From Candidatus Omnitrophota bacterium (GTDB taxonomy: Bacteria; Omnitrophota; Gorgyraeia; Gygaellales; Profunditerraquicolaceae): DNA of 18,031 bases. The stretch's first letter is position 1. Every line of letters starts with the position of its first letter. Where the stretch lies: positions 1-18,031 of the forward strand of contig JAHKBC010000178.1 in NCBI GenBank assembly GCA_018825725.1. Direction: 5' to 3'. Below, piece by piece: positions 1-7,875 of this stretch. The position numbers and the translations under genes were made by a program. The notes below the pieces were generated by a model. That model searched no databases and was not told where the DNA came from. It saw only the letters and a program-made list of their open reading frames with translations.

Positions 1-29
1 ATAATATTATATAACTATAATATATAGGT

Positions 30-52
30 AAGTCCTAAGAAAGGACTTTTTT
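30..52 (+). terminator. Rho-independent terminator of an upstream unit
   Basis: A 7-bp stem (AAGTCCT at 30-36 pairing with AGGACTT at 42-48) with a 5-nt loop is followed by an unbroken T-run to 52. This is the form of an intrinsic terminator. It lies 50 bases before the first pilin-like gene, so it most likely ends a gene that lies left of the window. The stem is short, so termination may be partial. Confidence 0.6.
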
Positions 53-101
53 GTAAGCTTTTTTCCTAACGTTTTTAGCCCGCAGAGGTTATATAAGAAT
101 A

Positions 102-572
102 GTGCGCAAAAAAGGATTTACAATTATTGAAATAGTAATGGTTATTGTGATAATTGGCATATTAGCGGCTGTTGCCATACCGCGTTTCGATACCTTTTAT
201 TTTGTTAAGCTGCACGGAGCCGTAAAGAAGGTAATACAGGATATCAGGTATGCCCAGCAATTAGCGATTTCCAGCCACGAAAGTTATAATGTCAGTTTTT
301 CCACTGCTAGCGATACTTATAGTGTTACCCGGGTTAGCGATGGTTCCTATGCGCCTGATCCATTTACGCGGGGTAACTTAGTGGTTAATTTTGCCAGTGA
401 CCCTGAATATTCGGGGATTGATATTGCCACGGCCAATTTTGGGGGGTCATCAGTTTTGACCTTTGATTGGAAGGGCAGGCCGCAAAGCGCAGGTTCAGCA
501 TCTTTTTCTTATCAAGACAATACCATTAACCTTACGGTTGAAAATAACACTGGGTTAGTCAGAGAACAATGA
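102..572 (+). CDS. GspH/FimT (MshC)-like minor pilin
   Basis: Predicted minor pilin (pseudopilin), exported to the inner membrane, cleaved by prepilin peptidase and built into the pilus tip. The 156-residue protein begins with a short basic leader, then a class III signal: cleavage after Gly5, Phe6 as +1, and Glu10 at mature position +5, followed by a hydrophobic helix to about residue 27. The C-terminal part has the GspH/FimT pattern, with a late FDWKGRP motif (residues 121-127) and a closing TVENNTG strand. The start is GTG at 102, placed so that the leader is of normal length; an AGAGG at 84-88 is a rather distant ribosome site. The stop overlaps the next gene as ATGA, so the two are translationally coupled. 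The first helix is almost identical to that of the major pilin at 16964. The exact family (GspH versus MshC) is inference. Confidence 0.88.
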   Translation: MRKKGFTIIEIVMVIVIIGILAAVAIPRFDTFYFVKLHGAVKKVIQDIRYAQQLAISSHESYNVSFSTASDTYSVTRVSDGSYAPDPFTRGNLVVNFASDPEYSGIDIATANFGGSSVLTFDWKGRPQSAGSASFSYQDNTINLTVENNTGLVREQ

Positions 573-1051
573 TAAAAAATCAGCGCGGTGTATCATTAAT
601 TGAATTAGTAACAATAATAGTAGTATTGGGCATAGCCATACCCGTACTTTTAAATATGTGGGCGGTAGTGGCTGAGCGTTCTGTCCGTACCGAATCCATG
701 GCCGAAGCAGGATTATACGCCGAGGAATTGATGGAGATCATAAAGTCAAAGAGCTTTGACGAGAATGCTACTACTCCCTGGAGTGCCCTGGGGAGAGATA
801 CGGGCGAGAGCGCTGGTAATAGCGCTCTTTATGATGATGTGGATGATTTTATCGGGTGCACGGATCCGGCGATTACTACGCCTGCTGCCGGATATAGCCG
901 TTCTGCATCCATTAGTTATATGAGCCTTACAGGTGGCACCTGGGGCACTATTGCAGGGCCTACGGATTTTAAACGTATCGTTGTAACTGTGTCGCGCACC
1001 GATAATCTAGTCAATAATGTAAATCTAACAACAATAGTGAGCGGATTTTAA
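569..1051 (+). CDS. GspI/PilV (MshD)-like minor pilin
   Basis: Second prepilin-like protein, 160 residues, expected in the tip complex with its neighbours. The leader MIKNQRG is followed by the cleavage site Gly7/Val8 and Glu12 at mature +5, then a hydrophobic helix to about residue 32. The stretch after the helix (RTESMAEAGLYAEELMEIIKS) is the amphipathic extension typical of GspI, PilV and MshD proteins, where residues such as A-LYAEEL-E recur. The rest is a small beta-rich globular domain with no motif I recognise. The ATG overlaps the previous stop codon by four bases, so translation is probably coupled. The class (GspI, PilV or MshD) cannot be fixed from sequence alone. Confidence 0.85.
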   Translation: MIKNQRGVSLIELVTIIVVLGIAIPVLLNMWAVVAERSVRTESMAEAGLYAEELMEIIKSKSFDENATTPWSALGRDTGESAGNSALYDDVDDFIGCTDPAITTPAAGYSRSASISYMSLTGGTWGTIAGPTDFKRIVVTVSRTDNLVNNVNLTTIVSGF

Positions 1052-1084
1052 GTAACAAAGAGGAAGCGCGTTAAGGGGCGGTTA

Positions 1085-1573
1085 ATGCTAAAAAAGAATC
1101 GAGGCGTGAGTTTAGTTGAACTAGTTGTGGTGATTGTAATAGTGGGCGTATTAGTCGGTGTTTCGTCGATGTATATCGTAGAAACTATAAACTTGTGGCA
1201 GTTTTTAACCTATCGCCATGAGGTGGTTGCTCAAGGAAGAGGCGCGTTGATGCGTATGATACGCGAGATGAGACAGATTGCTCCTCCGGTAAGCGCAGCA
1301 AATAGCGCTTCCCTGGGGTTTAACTATACTGATGCTTCAGGCACGACAGCAGTAACTTACCAGTTGTCGGGCACTAATTTAATGCGCAATTCTGACATTC
1401 TGGCAGCCAATGTAAATTCTCTTAACTTTACTTATATGGATTCTGCTAGTAGTATACTCGCTACTCCTGTGGCGCTTCCGGAGCAGATATATAGGATTAA
1501 AGTAGCGTTAGGAATCTCGTCGGGAGGGCAAAGTAATACTTTAGAGTCGCAGGTCTTCCCGCGTAACTACTAA
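1085..1573 (+). CDS. GspJ/PilW (MshO)-like minor pilin
   Basis: Third prepilin-like protein, 162 residues. It has a class III signal with cleavage at Gly7/Val8 and Glu12 at mature +5, and a hydrophobic helix to about residue 32. After the helix comes an arginine-rich amphipathic segment (GRGALMRMIREMRQI, about residues 52-66), which is the usual mark of GspJ and PilW proteins. A ribosome site AAGGGGCGG (1073-1081) lies just before the ATG. It sits between the GspI-like and GspK-like genes, matching the H-I-J-K order of type II secretion pseudopilins. It is predicted to join those two in the tip trimer that starts pilus assembly; the family call rests on gene order plus the helix pattern. Confidence 0.85.
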   Translation: MLKKNRGVSLVELVVVIVIVGVLVGVSSMYIVETINLWQFLTYRHEVVAQGRGALMRMIREMRQIAPPVSAANSASLGFNYTDASGTTAVTYQLSGTNLMRNSDILAANVNSLNFTYMDSASSILATPVALPEQIYRIKVALGISSGGQSNTLESQVFPRNY

Positions 1574-1603
1574 GCTTTCTTAATCTAAAAGCATGAGGGG
1601 TGA

Positions 1604-3028
1604 ATGATAAAACTATTATTAAAATCGCTAAATTCACGTAAAGGTTTCTCTTTAATTATAGTAATATTAGCGATGATGATCTTTGCGATTCTGGGCTGGA
1701 CCCTGACATCGATGCAATCGGGTGACTTTGAGGTGAATTCACGGAGCTTTGATTCTGAGCGGGCATTATATCTGGCAGACGCGGGAGTACAGGAAGCAAT
1801 ATATCTGCTTTTTAATAGGAATGACACCTTTGATAATGATACTGAAATATTAAACAGGACTTTAGGCCTCGGGCAGTATCAGGTTAACCGGGTTACCAAC
1901 GGTTCAATTGTCACTGTTGTTTCATCAGGTTTTATCCCCAACATAACCAGCCCGCGCGCTACGCGCCAGATAAGATTAATGGTGACACTGGGTGGCGGTT
2001 TTGCCAATACCCTGGCAGTAATAGATTTATTAGACTGGTCTTTGGCAAGCGCCCATACAGTTGGTATAGATGCAAATATCAGCGCTGGAAATTACAGCGG
2101 CGACGGTGATGCTACTTATAATGAGCTTGGTCAGGATTATAGCAATTCTTCACCTCTTAAGCCACCAGGCAGCGGGGATAGGAATTTAAATGCGGCTATG
2201 CCTACTATAGAAATGGATTGGTTTTATTATAATTCCTCAGCATTTTGGCCCTATCCTTCTAGCCGGGATATAACCGGGACAACCGATGGTTCATCCACGT
2301 CTGGAAATACTGTATATGTTAATATAGTGAACTTCTTTACAAACATGGAGGGCCAGGTAGTGCGTAACTTAGGCAGCGGACATGGAACCTGGAATTCCAA
2401 TGATTGGGCTGTTATTGCTGCGGTTAACGTGAATGGCAAGCAGGCGACTATTGATGGCGCAAGTAGAGGTTTAACTTGGAGAAATGACCCTGTTAGATTG
2501 GCCAGGCGTTATTCTGATACCAATCCTAAACCAGCCGGGCCGGTAAATGGTATTAATTATATTGGCGCGGAGATTGTCGGTCGCACAAGAGCAGATACCC
2601 TGATTGATTTGAGAAATAATGATTTTAGTTTTTACGATGAAAGCATAGTCTGTGAAGGGGATATAATTGTTGTTGGTACGAATAAACTTTCTTCGAAATT
2701 TTCATCATCAGGCGGTGCCGGCAGCCATGAAAGACCTGCTTTTGCAACCAAGGAAGGAAACATCACTTCTATTGCATCTGTTTCAGGAGCTGATAAACGG
2801 GAAATAAGCGGACTAATTTTTTCGAAAAATGGCACGATAAGCTTAAATTATCTCAGGTACCCTACTCTTGGGGTAGCAGCCTGGCATCGCGGGTGCATGG
2901 CTTATGGCAGGCGGGTAATCTTAGACGGCGATATTACTATGAGACGAATTGAATCCGGAGTTCCCGAGGAGGGTGAGGGTTTTGGTTCTGGCGACATACC
3001 CACCAGCGTCACATGGCAGGAGCAATAA
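1604..3028 (+). CDS. GspK/PilX-like large minor pilin
   Basis: Large prepilin-like protein of 474 residues. The signal has RKG at residues 12-14, cleavage before Phe15, and a hydrophobic helix to about 34. Mature position +5 is Ile19, not Glu, which is the known hallmark of the tip pseudopilin GspK. The following SERALYLADAGVQEA segment (about 51-65) is the conserved helix end of PilX N-terminal/GspK proteins. The remaining 400 residues are rich in Gly, Ser, Asn and Asp, with short repeated strands near the C-terminus (GLIFSKNGTISL, GRRVILDGDITM) that look like a stacked beta fold. Ribosome site GAGGGGTGA (1595-1603). It probably caps the pilus and may be surface exposed; adhesion is a guess. 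Confidence 0.85.
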   Translation: MIKLLLKSLNSRKGFSLIIVILAMMIFAILGWTLTSMQSGDFEVNSRSFDSERALYLADAGVQEAIYLLFNRNDTFDNDTEILNRTLGLGQYQVNRVTNGSIVTVVSSGFIPNITSPRATRQIRLMVTLGGGFANTLAVIDLLDWSLASAHTVGIDANISAGNYSGDGDATYNELGQDYSNSSPLKPPGSGDRNLNAAMPTIEMDWFYYNSSAFWPYPSSRDITGTTDGSSTSGNTVYVNIVNFFTNMEGQVVRNLGSGHGTWNSNDWAVIAAVNVNGKQATIDGASRGLTWRNDPVRLARRYSDTNPKPAGPVNGINYIGAEIVGRTRADTLIDLRNNDFSFYDESIVCEGDIIVVGTNKLSSKFSSSGGAGSHERPAFATKEGNITSIASVSGADKREISGLIFSKNGTISLNYLRYPTLGVAAWHRGCMAYGRRVILDGDITMRRIESGVPEEGEGFGSGDIPTSVTWQEQ

Positions 3029-3066
3029 AGATAACATGGGGGTAAAACCTTCGAAAGGAGGGGACG

Positions 3067-3345
3067 ATGAATAGAATATTAATTATATTGTCGGCAGGTT
3101 TATTGGTTCTATTATTGATATCCGCGGCTAATTTAAATGCCCAAAATTATCCCGGCCGCAGCCAGGAAGACCATAATGCTTTTGAGGATTTTGCAAATAT
3201 GGATAAAAAGATAGATGCCTTTATAGCTAGTAATCAAAAGACAACCCAGGCTATATTGCAAAAACTAGACCTTGTTTTATCTAATCAGCAGAAGATACTA
3301 CAGGAATTAGACATAGTCAAGATCAGGGCCAGCCGGAGCAGGTAG
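3067..3345 (+). CDS. Small secreted coiled-coil protein, unknown
   Basis: A 92-residue protein I do not recognise. Residues 1-26 form a clear signal peptide (basic N-terminus, Leu/Ile core, likely SPase I cut after LNAQ or LNA). The mature part of about 66 residues is charged, and from about residue 45 to the end has heptad-like spacing of Ile, Leu and Val (IDAFIASNQKTTQAILQKLD and onward), so a short helix or coiled coil in the periplasm is likely. The start is well supported by a strong ribosome site, AAAGGAGGGG at 3054-3063. It sits between the tip pilin genes and the PilMN fusion, so it may be an accessory periplasmic factor of the same machine, but no function can be named. Confidence 0.8.
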   Translation: MNRILIILSAGLLVLLLISAANLNAQNYPGRSQEDHNAFEDFANMDKKIDAFIASNQKTTQAILQKLDLVLSNQQKILQELDIVKIRASRSR

Positions 3346-3369
3346 TAAAAGGAATAATGGCATTATAAG

Positions 3370-5160
3370 ATGAATCCTCCAGAAAATAAGAAGCCAGAGA
3401 CTCGATCGCACTTTAATATTAAGCCTAAGTCAAAATCACCGCTTTCTATTATCGGGCCATTCTTTAGGAACTTATTTGTTGGAACTCAAAACGTAATCGG
3501 GATAGACATCGGTTCAAGCTACATAAAAATAGCTCAATTGCAGCATGGCAGGCAAGGCTATGTGATTAATAATTGCATTACCCGGCCAATACCCCAGGTA
3601 GCCAAGGATAGCCCTTCAGAGAAAAGAAAACTCACCCAAGAATTCATTAAGGCATTTATTGTGGAGTCCCGCATCAAGACCAATATGGCCAGAGCAGTTA
3701 TTTCCGGCAAAGGGGTGTTCATATTTTCTCTAACCATTCCTTATTTAAGCAAGAAGGATTTAAAAGGAATAGTAGCCATAGAGCTAAAAAAAAGACTGCC
3801 ATTTCAGCTGGATATGAACAGCGTGTATTTTGATTTTTTCGTTACGGACCAGGTGCGCGACGATAAAGGAATAAACCTGCAGGTAACCTGTGTTGCCGTG
3901 GAGAAGCTGGTGGTAGAGGAGCAGCTGAATTTTCTAAAGGAGATTAATATCCGGCCCATGGGCATGAATGTTATACCCGATGTCTTGGGTAATTTGGCAT
4001 CTTTATGCTCCGGGGCTCCTCTTACGCAGACTGTAGTTTTAATGGATATGGGCGCGAATATTTCCATGCTTAATTTCTACAAGGGCAAGAATTTGATTTT
4101 TTCCCGCGAGATACCCATAGGCGGAGAACACCTTACCCGGGCTATGGCTAAGACCGTGACTACTTCCTACGGGCCGGTGAATATTTCCGTAGAAGACGCG
4201 GAAAAACTTAAGCGCACCTGTGGGATTCCGCTGGAAGATGAAGCCAAAAGCGAATTCCTTACGGATTTCGGGTTGCTATTGGGCGAACAGATCTCTACTA
4301 CTTTAAGGCCTACTCTGGAGCGCCTTATTCTGGAAATAAACCGCACTATTAGTTATTACACCAAGACCTTTCGCAGCACAAAGGTTGAGGAGCTTTATCT
4401 TACCGGAGGAAGTTCGCGTTTGAAGAATATCGACAAATTTTTGCTTTATAACTTGGAGGGTTTAAAGAAAGTTGAGCGTTTGAATGTCTTAAAGGCGGTT
4501 AAAGGCTGGGCAGACCAGAGCGTATTTAAACAGGAACTTGTTATGGAACAGGCTGCTCCGCATTTAAGCGTTGCTTTTGGCGCATGTTTTGGCAGCGGGG
4601 GAAGGATAAATTTTCTTCCCTGGCAGGAGAGGATGGAACAAAAGACAATATTTGCGGCAAATTTATTGCGCATTGCATTCCCTATGGTTCTATTCTTAAG
4701 CCTTGCCTTTTATGGAATGATCTATGCCAATTCTCTTAAATATAAAGTGTTAATCAGTAATATGGATCTGTCGGTCAGTAAATTAGAGCCTACAGTTAAC
4801 CTGATTAAGGAATATATGCAGATGAAGCAAAAACTGGAGCAGCGCAAGGAGCTTTTAGATAAGGTAAAAGGCAAACAGCCTATCTGGTGGGGGGTTATGA
4901 AAGAGTTAAGCCTGATTACTCCCAGGGAGGTTATCTTGCAGAAGATGAATATCCTCCAGGCTAAAGGGGGCAGGGAACTGCGCCTAAGCGGAAAGATTTA
5001 TGCCAAATACACCATACTGGATGTGGCGGTTTCGCAGTATATTATTGTCCTTGAAGATTCACCGTTTTTTATTAACGCCGAATTAATTTACAGTAAAAAC
5101 GATATATATTCACCGATACCCTCGGCAGATTTTGAAATCGTCTGCCAGCTTAGCTATTAG
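3370..5160 (+). CDS. pilM: PilM-PilN fusion, pilus alignment complex
   Basis: Inner-membrane assembly protein of 596 residues joining two proteins that are normally separate. Residues 40-410 are PilM-like, an FtsA/actin-type ATP-binding fold: phosphate-1 IGIDIGSSYIKIA (43-55), phosphate-2 LMDMGAN (224-230) and adenosine motif YLTGGSSRL (343-351). At 413-417 is INFLP, matching the INLLP motif at the N-terminus of PilN that docks onto PilM. A transmembrane helix (about 428-452), a coiled coil (about 460-500) and a PilN/GspL-like ferredoxin-fold domain follow. The first 40 residues are a basic extension absent from usual PilM. PilM half faces the cytoplasm and the assembly ATPase; the PilN half is periplasmic and pairs with PilO, encoded 6 bases downstream. 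MshI plus its PilN-like partner are the MSHA counterparts. Confidence 0.92.
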   Translation: MNPPENKKPETRSHFNIKPKSKSPLSIIGPFFRNLFVGTQNVIGIDIGSSYIKIAQLQHGRQGYVINNCITRPIPQVAKDSPSEKRKLTQEFIKAFIVESRIKTNMARAVISGKGVFIFSLTIPYLSKKDLKGIVAIELKKRLPFQLDMNSVYFDFFVTDQVRDDKGINLQVTCVAVEKLVVEEQLNFLKEINIRPMGMNVIPDVLGNLASLCSGAPLTQTVVLMDMGANISMLNFYKGKNLIFSREIPIGGEHLTRAMAKTVTTSYGPVNISVEDAEKLKRTCGIPLEDEAKSEFLTDFGLLLGEQISTTLRPTLERLILEINRTISYYTKTFRSTKVEELYLTGGSSRLKNIDKFLLYNLEGLKKVERLNVLKAVKGWADQSVFKQELVMEQAAPHLSVAFGACFGSGGRINFLPWQERMEQKTIFAANLLRIAFPMVLFLSLAFYGMIYANSLKYKVLISNMDLSVSKLEPTVNLIKEYMQMKQKLEQRKELLDKVKGKQPIWWGVMKELSLITPREVILQKMNILQAKGGRELRLSGKIYAKYTILDVAVSQYIIVLEDSPFFINAELIYSKNDIYSPIPSADFEIVCQLSY

Positions 5161-5166
5161 GTTAAT

Positions 5167-5802
5167 ATGGTAAATGAAAATAAACGCAGAATAATAAAAA
5201 TTGCCATTAATTGCATTATTATTATACTTGTTTTAATATTGCTTTATCTATTTTTAGGCCTGCCGGCAATTAATTATTCCAAGAGGCTGCGCAGGGAATT
5301 GGATGCTAAGGAAAAAAAGATGGCTGAATATGACGGACTTGTGCGCATACTCCCCAATCCCCAGGCAGCAATTACCGAGATGGATAAAAAAGTTCAGGAA
5401 TTTAAAGATATGGGGGTAAGCCGCAGGCAGCTCCCCAGGCTAATACAGCTTTTGGGGGCTTTAAGCAGCGACAATAACATTAATGTTATTTCACTTAAGC
5501 CCCGGGATGACGTGCGTTTATTGAATGAAGTTCTGCCTCCGGGTATAACCAAAGTTTATATCGAGATGGTATTAAATTGTACCTATCGTACTTATGGGGA
5601 TTTTTTGAAATCTCTTAACGAGCTACCTACATTCTTTTCTATTGAATCGGTGAATATGGAGAGGCAGCAGAACGAAGAGATAGAGGTCGCGATTACGGAT
5701 TCCAAAAAAGGAAGTTCCAGAAGGCCCACGCAACCCGCGGATAAGCCGATATACCTGACAATAACCATGCTTTTGAGCACCTATATGGTTCTGGAGCTGT
5801 AA
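5167..5802 (+). CDS. pilO: PilO-like alignment complex protein
   Basis: A 211-residue bitopic inner-membrane protein. It has a basic cytoplasmic tip, one transmembrane helix (about 10-32), a short coiled coil (about 37-60), then a periplasmic alpha/beta domain. The segment TYRTYGDFLKSLNELP followed by FFSIESVNM (about 139-165) is the typical PilO core, where the first ferredoxin-like strand-helix unit ends. A polar loop (KKGSSRRPTQPADK) precedes the last strand. PilO heterodimerises with PilN and binds PilP, so its position between the PilMN fusion and the PilP/GspC-like gene is as expected. GspM and MshJ are the equivalent proteins in related systems. It starts 6 bases after the previous stop and ends 2 bases before the next start. 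Confidence 0.85.
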   Translation: MVNENKRRIIKIAINCIIIILVLILLYLFLGLPAINYSKRLRRELDAKEKKMAEYDGLVRILPNPQAAITEMDKKVQEFKDMGVSRRQLPRLIQLLGALSSDNNINVISLKPRDDVRLLNEVLPPGITKVYIEMVLNCTYRTYGDFLKSLNELPTFFSIESVNMERQQNEEIEVAITDSKKGSSRRPTQPADKPIYLTITMLLSTYMVLEL

Positions 5803-5804
5803 TT

Positions 5805-6272
5805 ATGCCCAAGGAGCTTAAACAAATTATTATCACGGTTATTATGGTGGTGGTCCTTATTTTCGTGGCCAAGAGTAATCTTAAGAAGAAACCCGGAAAG
5901 AAAATAACCGGCGCGGATAATAAACCGGACGCAGCTGAACAAAGTAAAGATTCTGTCAAGGGTTCTGGTAAAGAGCGGGTAAGGCGTGTCCCGGCTGATG
6001 AAAAGGCCATTCTTTCCCAGCAGGAAAAGGCTAATGCAACCTGGGGCAGGGACCCATTTAACCCTACTATCGAGCGCGATTATCAGCTCAGCGAGCTTAA
6101 ATTGCAGGGTATTTCTTTCGGCAGAGATAAAGACGGATTTGCTTTTATCAATGATGAGATTGTTAAAAAAGGGAGCATTGTCGGTGTCTACGAAGTAATG
6201 GAAGTTGAAAAAAACAGGGTTTTACTTAAAAAAGGGAGCCAGAATTTTTATCTGGCTTTTCCTAAAGATTAG
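5805..6272 (+). CDS. PilP/GspC (MshK)-like periplasmic linker
   Basis: A 155-residue protein expected to link the inner-membrane PilN/PilO pair to the secretin. An N-terminal transmembrane helix (about 7-23) takes the place of the lipobox found in classical PilP, so anchoring is GspC-like. A charged, disordered linker (24-78) follows, then the WGRDPFNP motif (80-87), which is common in PilP/GspC/MshK-type proteins. The final domain (about 94-155) has the short beta pattern of the homology region: LKLQGISF, FAFINDEIVKKGS, VMEVEKNRVLLKKG and NFYLAF. The start lies 2 bases after the pilO stop, indicating coupled translation. Family membership is clear in shape; the choice between PilP and GspC is not. 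Confidence 0.82.
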   Translation: MPKELKQIIITVIMVVVLIFVAKSNLKKKPGKKITGADNKPDAAEQSKDSVKGSGKERVRRVPADEKAILSQQEKANATWGRDPFNPTIERDYQLSELKLQGISFGRDKDGFAFINDEIVKKGSIVGVYEVMEVEKNRVLLKKGSQNFYLAFPKD

Positions 6273-6320
6273 AATTAATTTGAGCCGAGTACAAGTATTA
6301 TACAAAAATAGAGGTGCTTA

Positions 6321-7712
6321 ATGAAGAAGATTAGATTACTATTTTTGGCAATAGCGTTTTTATTTACAGGTTTTAGCGCATTAAACGCTCAGGATATTGT
6401 GGAAGATCAGATTATCGAGTCCTTGGAATTCCGCGAGGTGGATATTAAGGATGTCCTGCGCCAGCTGGCCAAGCAGTATGAACTTAACATTGTTTTTTCT
6501 GAAGGAGTGAAGGGATTAGTTACAGTGCAATTGACTAATATCAGCGTGCGCCAGGCGTTGGATTCGATTATTACCGTAAACGGATTTGCTTATACAAAAA
6601 AGGAGAATGTTTACAGGGTGGCCACCCAGGAAGAATCTGCCCGCGAAGGAAGGCAGTCTAAGCTCTTTCAGCTTAACAATGCCGAGGCTATTAAACTTAA
6701 AGATACCTTGGCTAAGGTCTTATCAGTCGAGGGGACTATCGAAGCAGACGCGCGTTCAAATTCTGTATTAGTTACTGATACCCTGGCAGTGATTAATAAG
6801 ATAGAACAGATGGTTCCTGTTTTGGACCAGATTACTGCCCAGGTATTGATCGAGGCAAAATTAATAGAGACCTCTTTAACCAATACCGAAAGCCTGGGAA
6901 TAGAATGGAATACTACAATATTAGCTGCCGGGGCTTCTAGGAAAACCAGCCTGCCCTTTGAGCCCACAGGAACCGAGAATTGGTATAGTAATATATTTCC
7001 GCCGGCTAATACAAGTGATGGTAATTTTTCACATGGTAATAAATTAGGTTTTCCTTTTGTGGACACCTCGCAATTTACATTCGGGACTCTAGATTTTTCA
7101 TCCTTTGCTGCAGTCTTGAAATTCCTCAAGTCGCGCACTAATACCAAACTCATTGCTAATCCGCGCATTGTTACTTTGAATAATCAGAAGGCCAAGATAC
7201 ATGTAGGTAGGGTAATTCCTATTGCTACCTATGAAATGGATTCTACTACGGGCAGTTGGAGGATAACCGGTTGGGTGAATCAGACTGTGGGGGTAAATTT
7301 AGAAGTTACTCCTCAAGTCAGCCCGGATGGCCATATTCGTCTTAAGCTTAAACCCGAAGTTAGCAGCTCAAGCAGTGGCATTGGAACTGGCGAAAACTAC
7401 AGGCCTATAATAACCACACGCACTGCTGATACTGAGGTGCAGATTAAGTCTGGCCAGACCGTGGTCATAGCCGGTTTAGTAAAAAACCGGGATGAGGTTA
7501 CTGTTACTAAAATCCCCATACTGGGTGATCTTCCAATCATAGGAAATTTATTTAAACGCATAAATAGGGGTATCGGTGAACCTACAGAAAAAACAGATTT
7601 ACTTATTTTTGTTACTGCGCGCATAATCAAGGATACGGCTGAGCCTATGCTTGCTTATGATACTAATATTCTTTCAGCTCCGCCCAGGCCGTTTAAATTG
7701 AAAGCCAGGTAG
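6321..7712 (+). CDS. pilQ: Secretin, outer-membrane pilus channel
   Basis: Outer-membrane gate for the pilus, forming a multimeric ring. The 463-residue precursor has a signal peptide (cut after about residue 23, LNA-Q), an STN/N0 domain (about 31-97: SLEFREVDIKDVLRQLA and a VTVQLTNISVRQAL strand-helix), an N1-type domain (about 113-165, VLVTDTLAVINKIE), and the secretin barrel (about 170-440). The barrel contains the signature IPILGDLPIIGNLF (398-411) and the ending TDLLIFVTARII (425-436). It lacks AMIN domains and a lipobox, so it is short compared with PilQ and nearer in layout to MshL or BfpB-like secretins. Ribosome site AGAGGTG (6310-6316). It follows the PilP/GspC-like gene, its expected partner. 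Confidence 0.95.
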   Translation: MKKIRLLFLAIAFLFTGFSALNAQDIVEDQIIESLEFREVDIKDVLRQLAKQYELNIVFSEGVKGLVTVQLTNISVRQALDSIITVNGFAYTKKENVYRVATQEESAREGRQSKLFQLNNAEAIKLKDTLAKVLSVEGTIEADARSNSVLVTDTLAVINKIEQMVPVLDQITAQVLIEAKLIETSLTNTESLGIEWNTTILAAGASRKTSLPFEPTGTENWYSNIFPPANTSDGNFSHGNKLGFPFVDTSQFTFGTLDFSSFAAVLKFLKSRTNTKLIANPRIVTLNNQKAKIHVGRVIPIATYEMDSTTGSWRITGWVNQTVGVNLEVTPQVSPDGHIRLKLKPEVSSSSSGIGTGENYRPIITTRTADTEVQIKSGQTVVIAGLVKNRDEVTVTKIPILGDLPIIGNLFKRINRGIGEPTEKTDLLIFVTARIIKDTAEPMLAYDTNILSAPPRPFKLKAR

Positions 7713-7799
7713 TTATTAAAAGGTTTTAATTATCTGTTCGTTGATTAGTTATTTGAATTCGGTTGCCAGGTATTCTGATGCATTGAATATTCTGGATTT

Positions 7800-7808
7800 T
7801 GATATAAT
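7800..7808 (+). promoter_or_regulatory. Extended -10 promoter for second operon part
   Basis: TGATATAAT is a perfect extended -10 box (TG-N-TATAAT) in the 163-bp gap after the secretin gene. No good -35 box lies at 16-18 bp, which is allowed for extended -10 promoters. Start of transcription would be near 7814, giving a leader of about 60 bases before the coiled-coil gene at 7876, which has a strong AGGAGG site at 7861-7866. This implies that the motor genes can be transcribed apart from the minor pilin and secretin genes. Confidence 0.5.
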
Positions 7809-7875
7809 AATAGCTTGATAAACGCAGTTACGAAGTTATTGAATTAGTTGTATATATAACAGGAGGCTTAAGCTG

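Noticed and set aside
16..21. TATAAT box near the left edge as a promoter for the minor pilins
   Set aside because: The area is AT-rich, the -35 region is outside the window, and a terminator hairpin follows at once.
5986..6198. 70-residue forward frame overlapping the PilP/GspC-like gene
   Set aside because: Out-of-frame shadow with no ribosome site and no recognisable features.
6668..7168. 166-residue reverse-strand reading frame inside the secretin gene
   Set aside because: Lies wholly within a well-supported secretin gene, has no ribosome site or known motif, and looks like a codon-bias shadow.
7715..7730. ATTAAAA/TTTTAAT hairpin after the secretin gene as a terminator
   Set aside because: Stem is all A-T with a two-base loop and no T-run after it; unlikely to terminate transcription.
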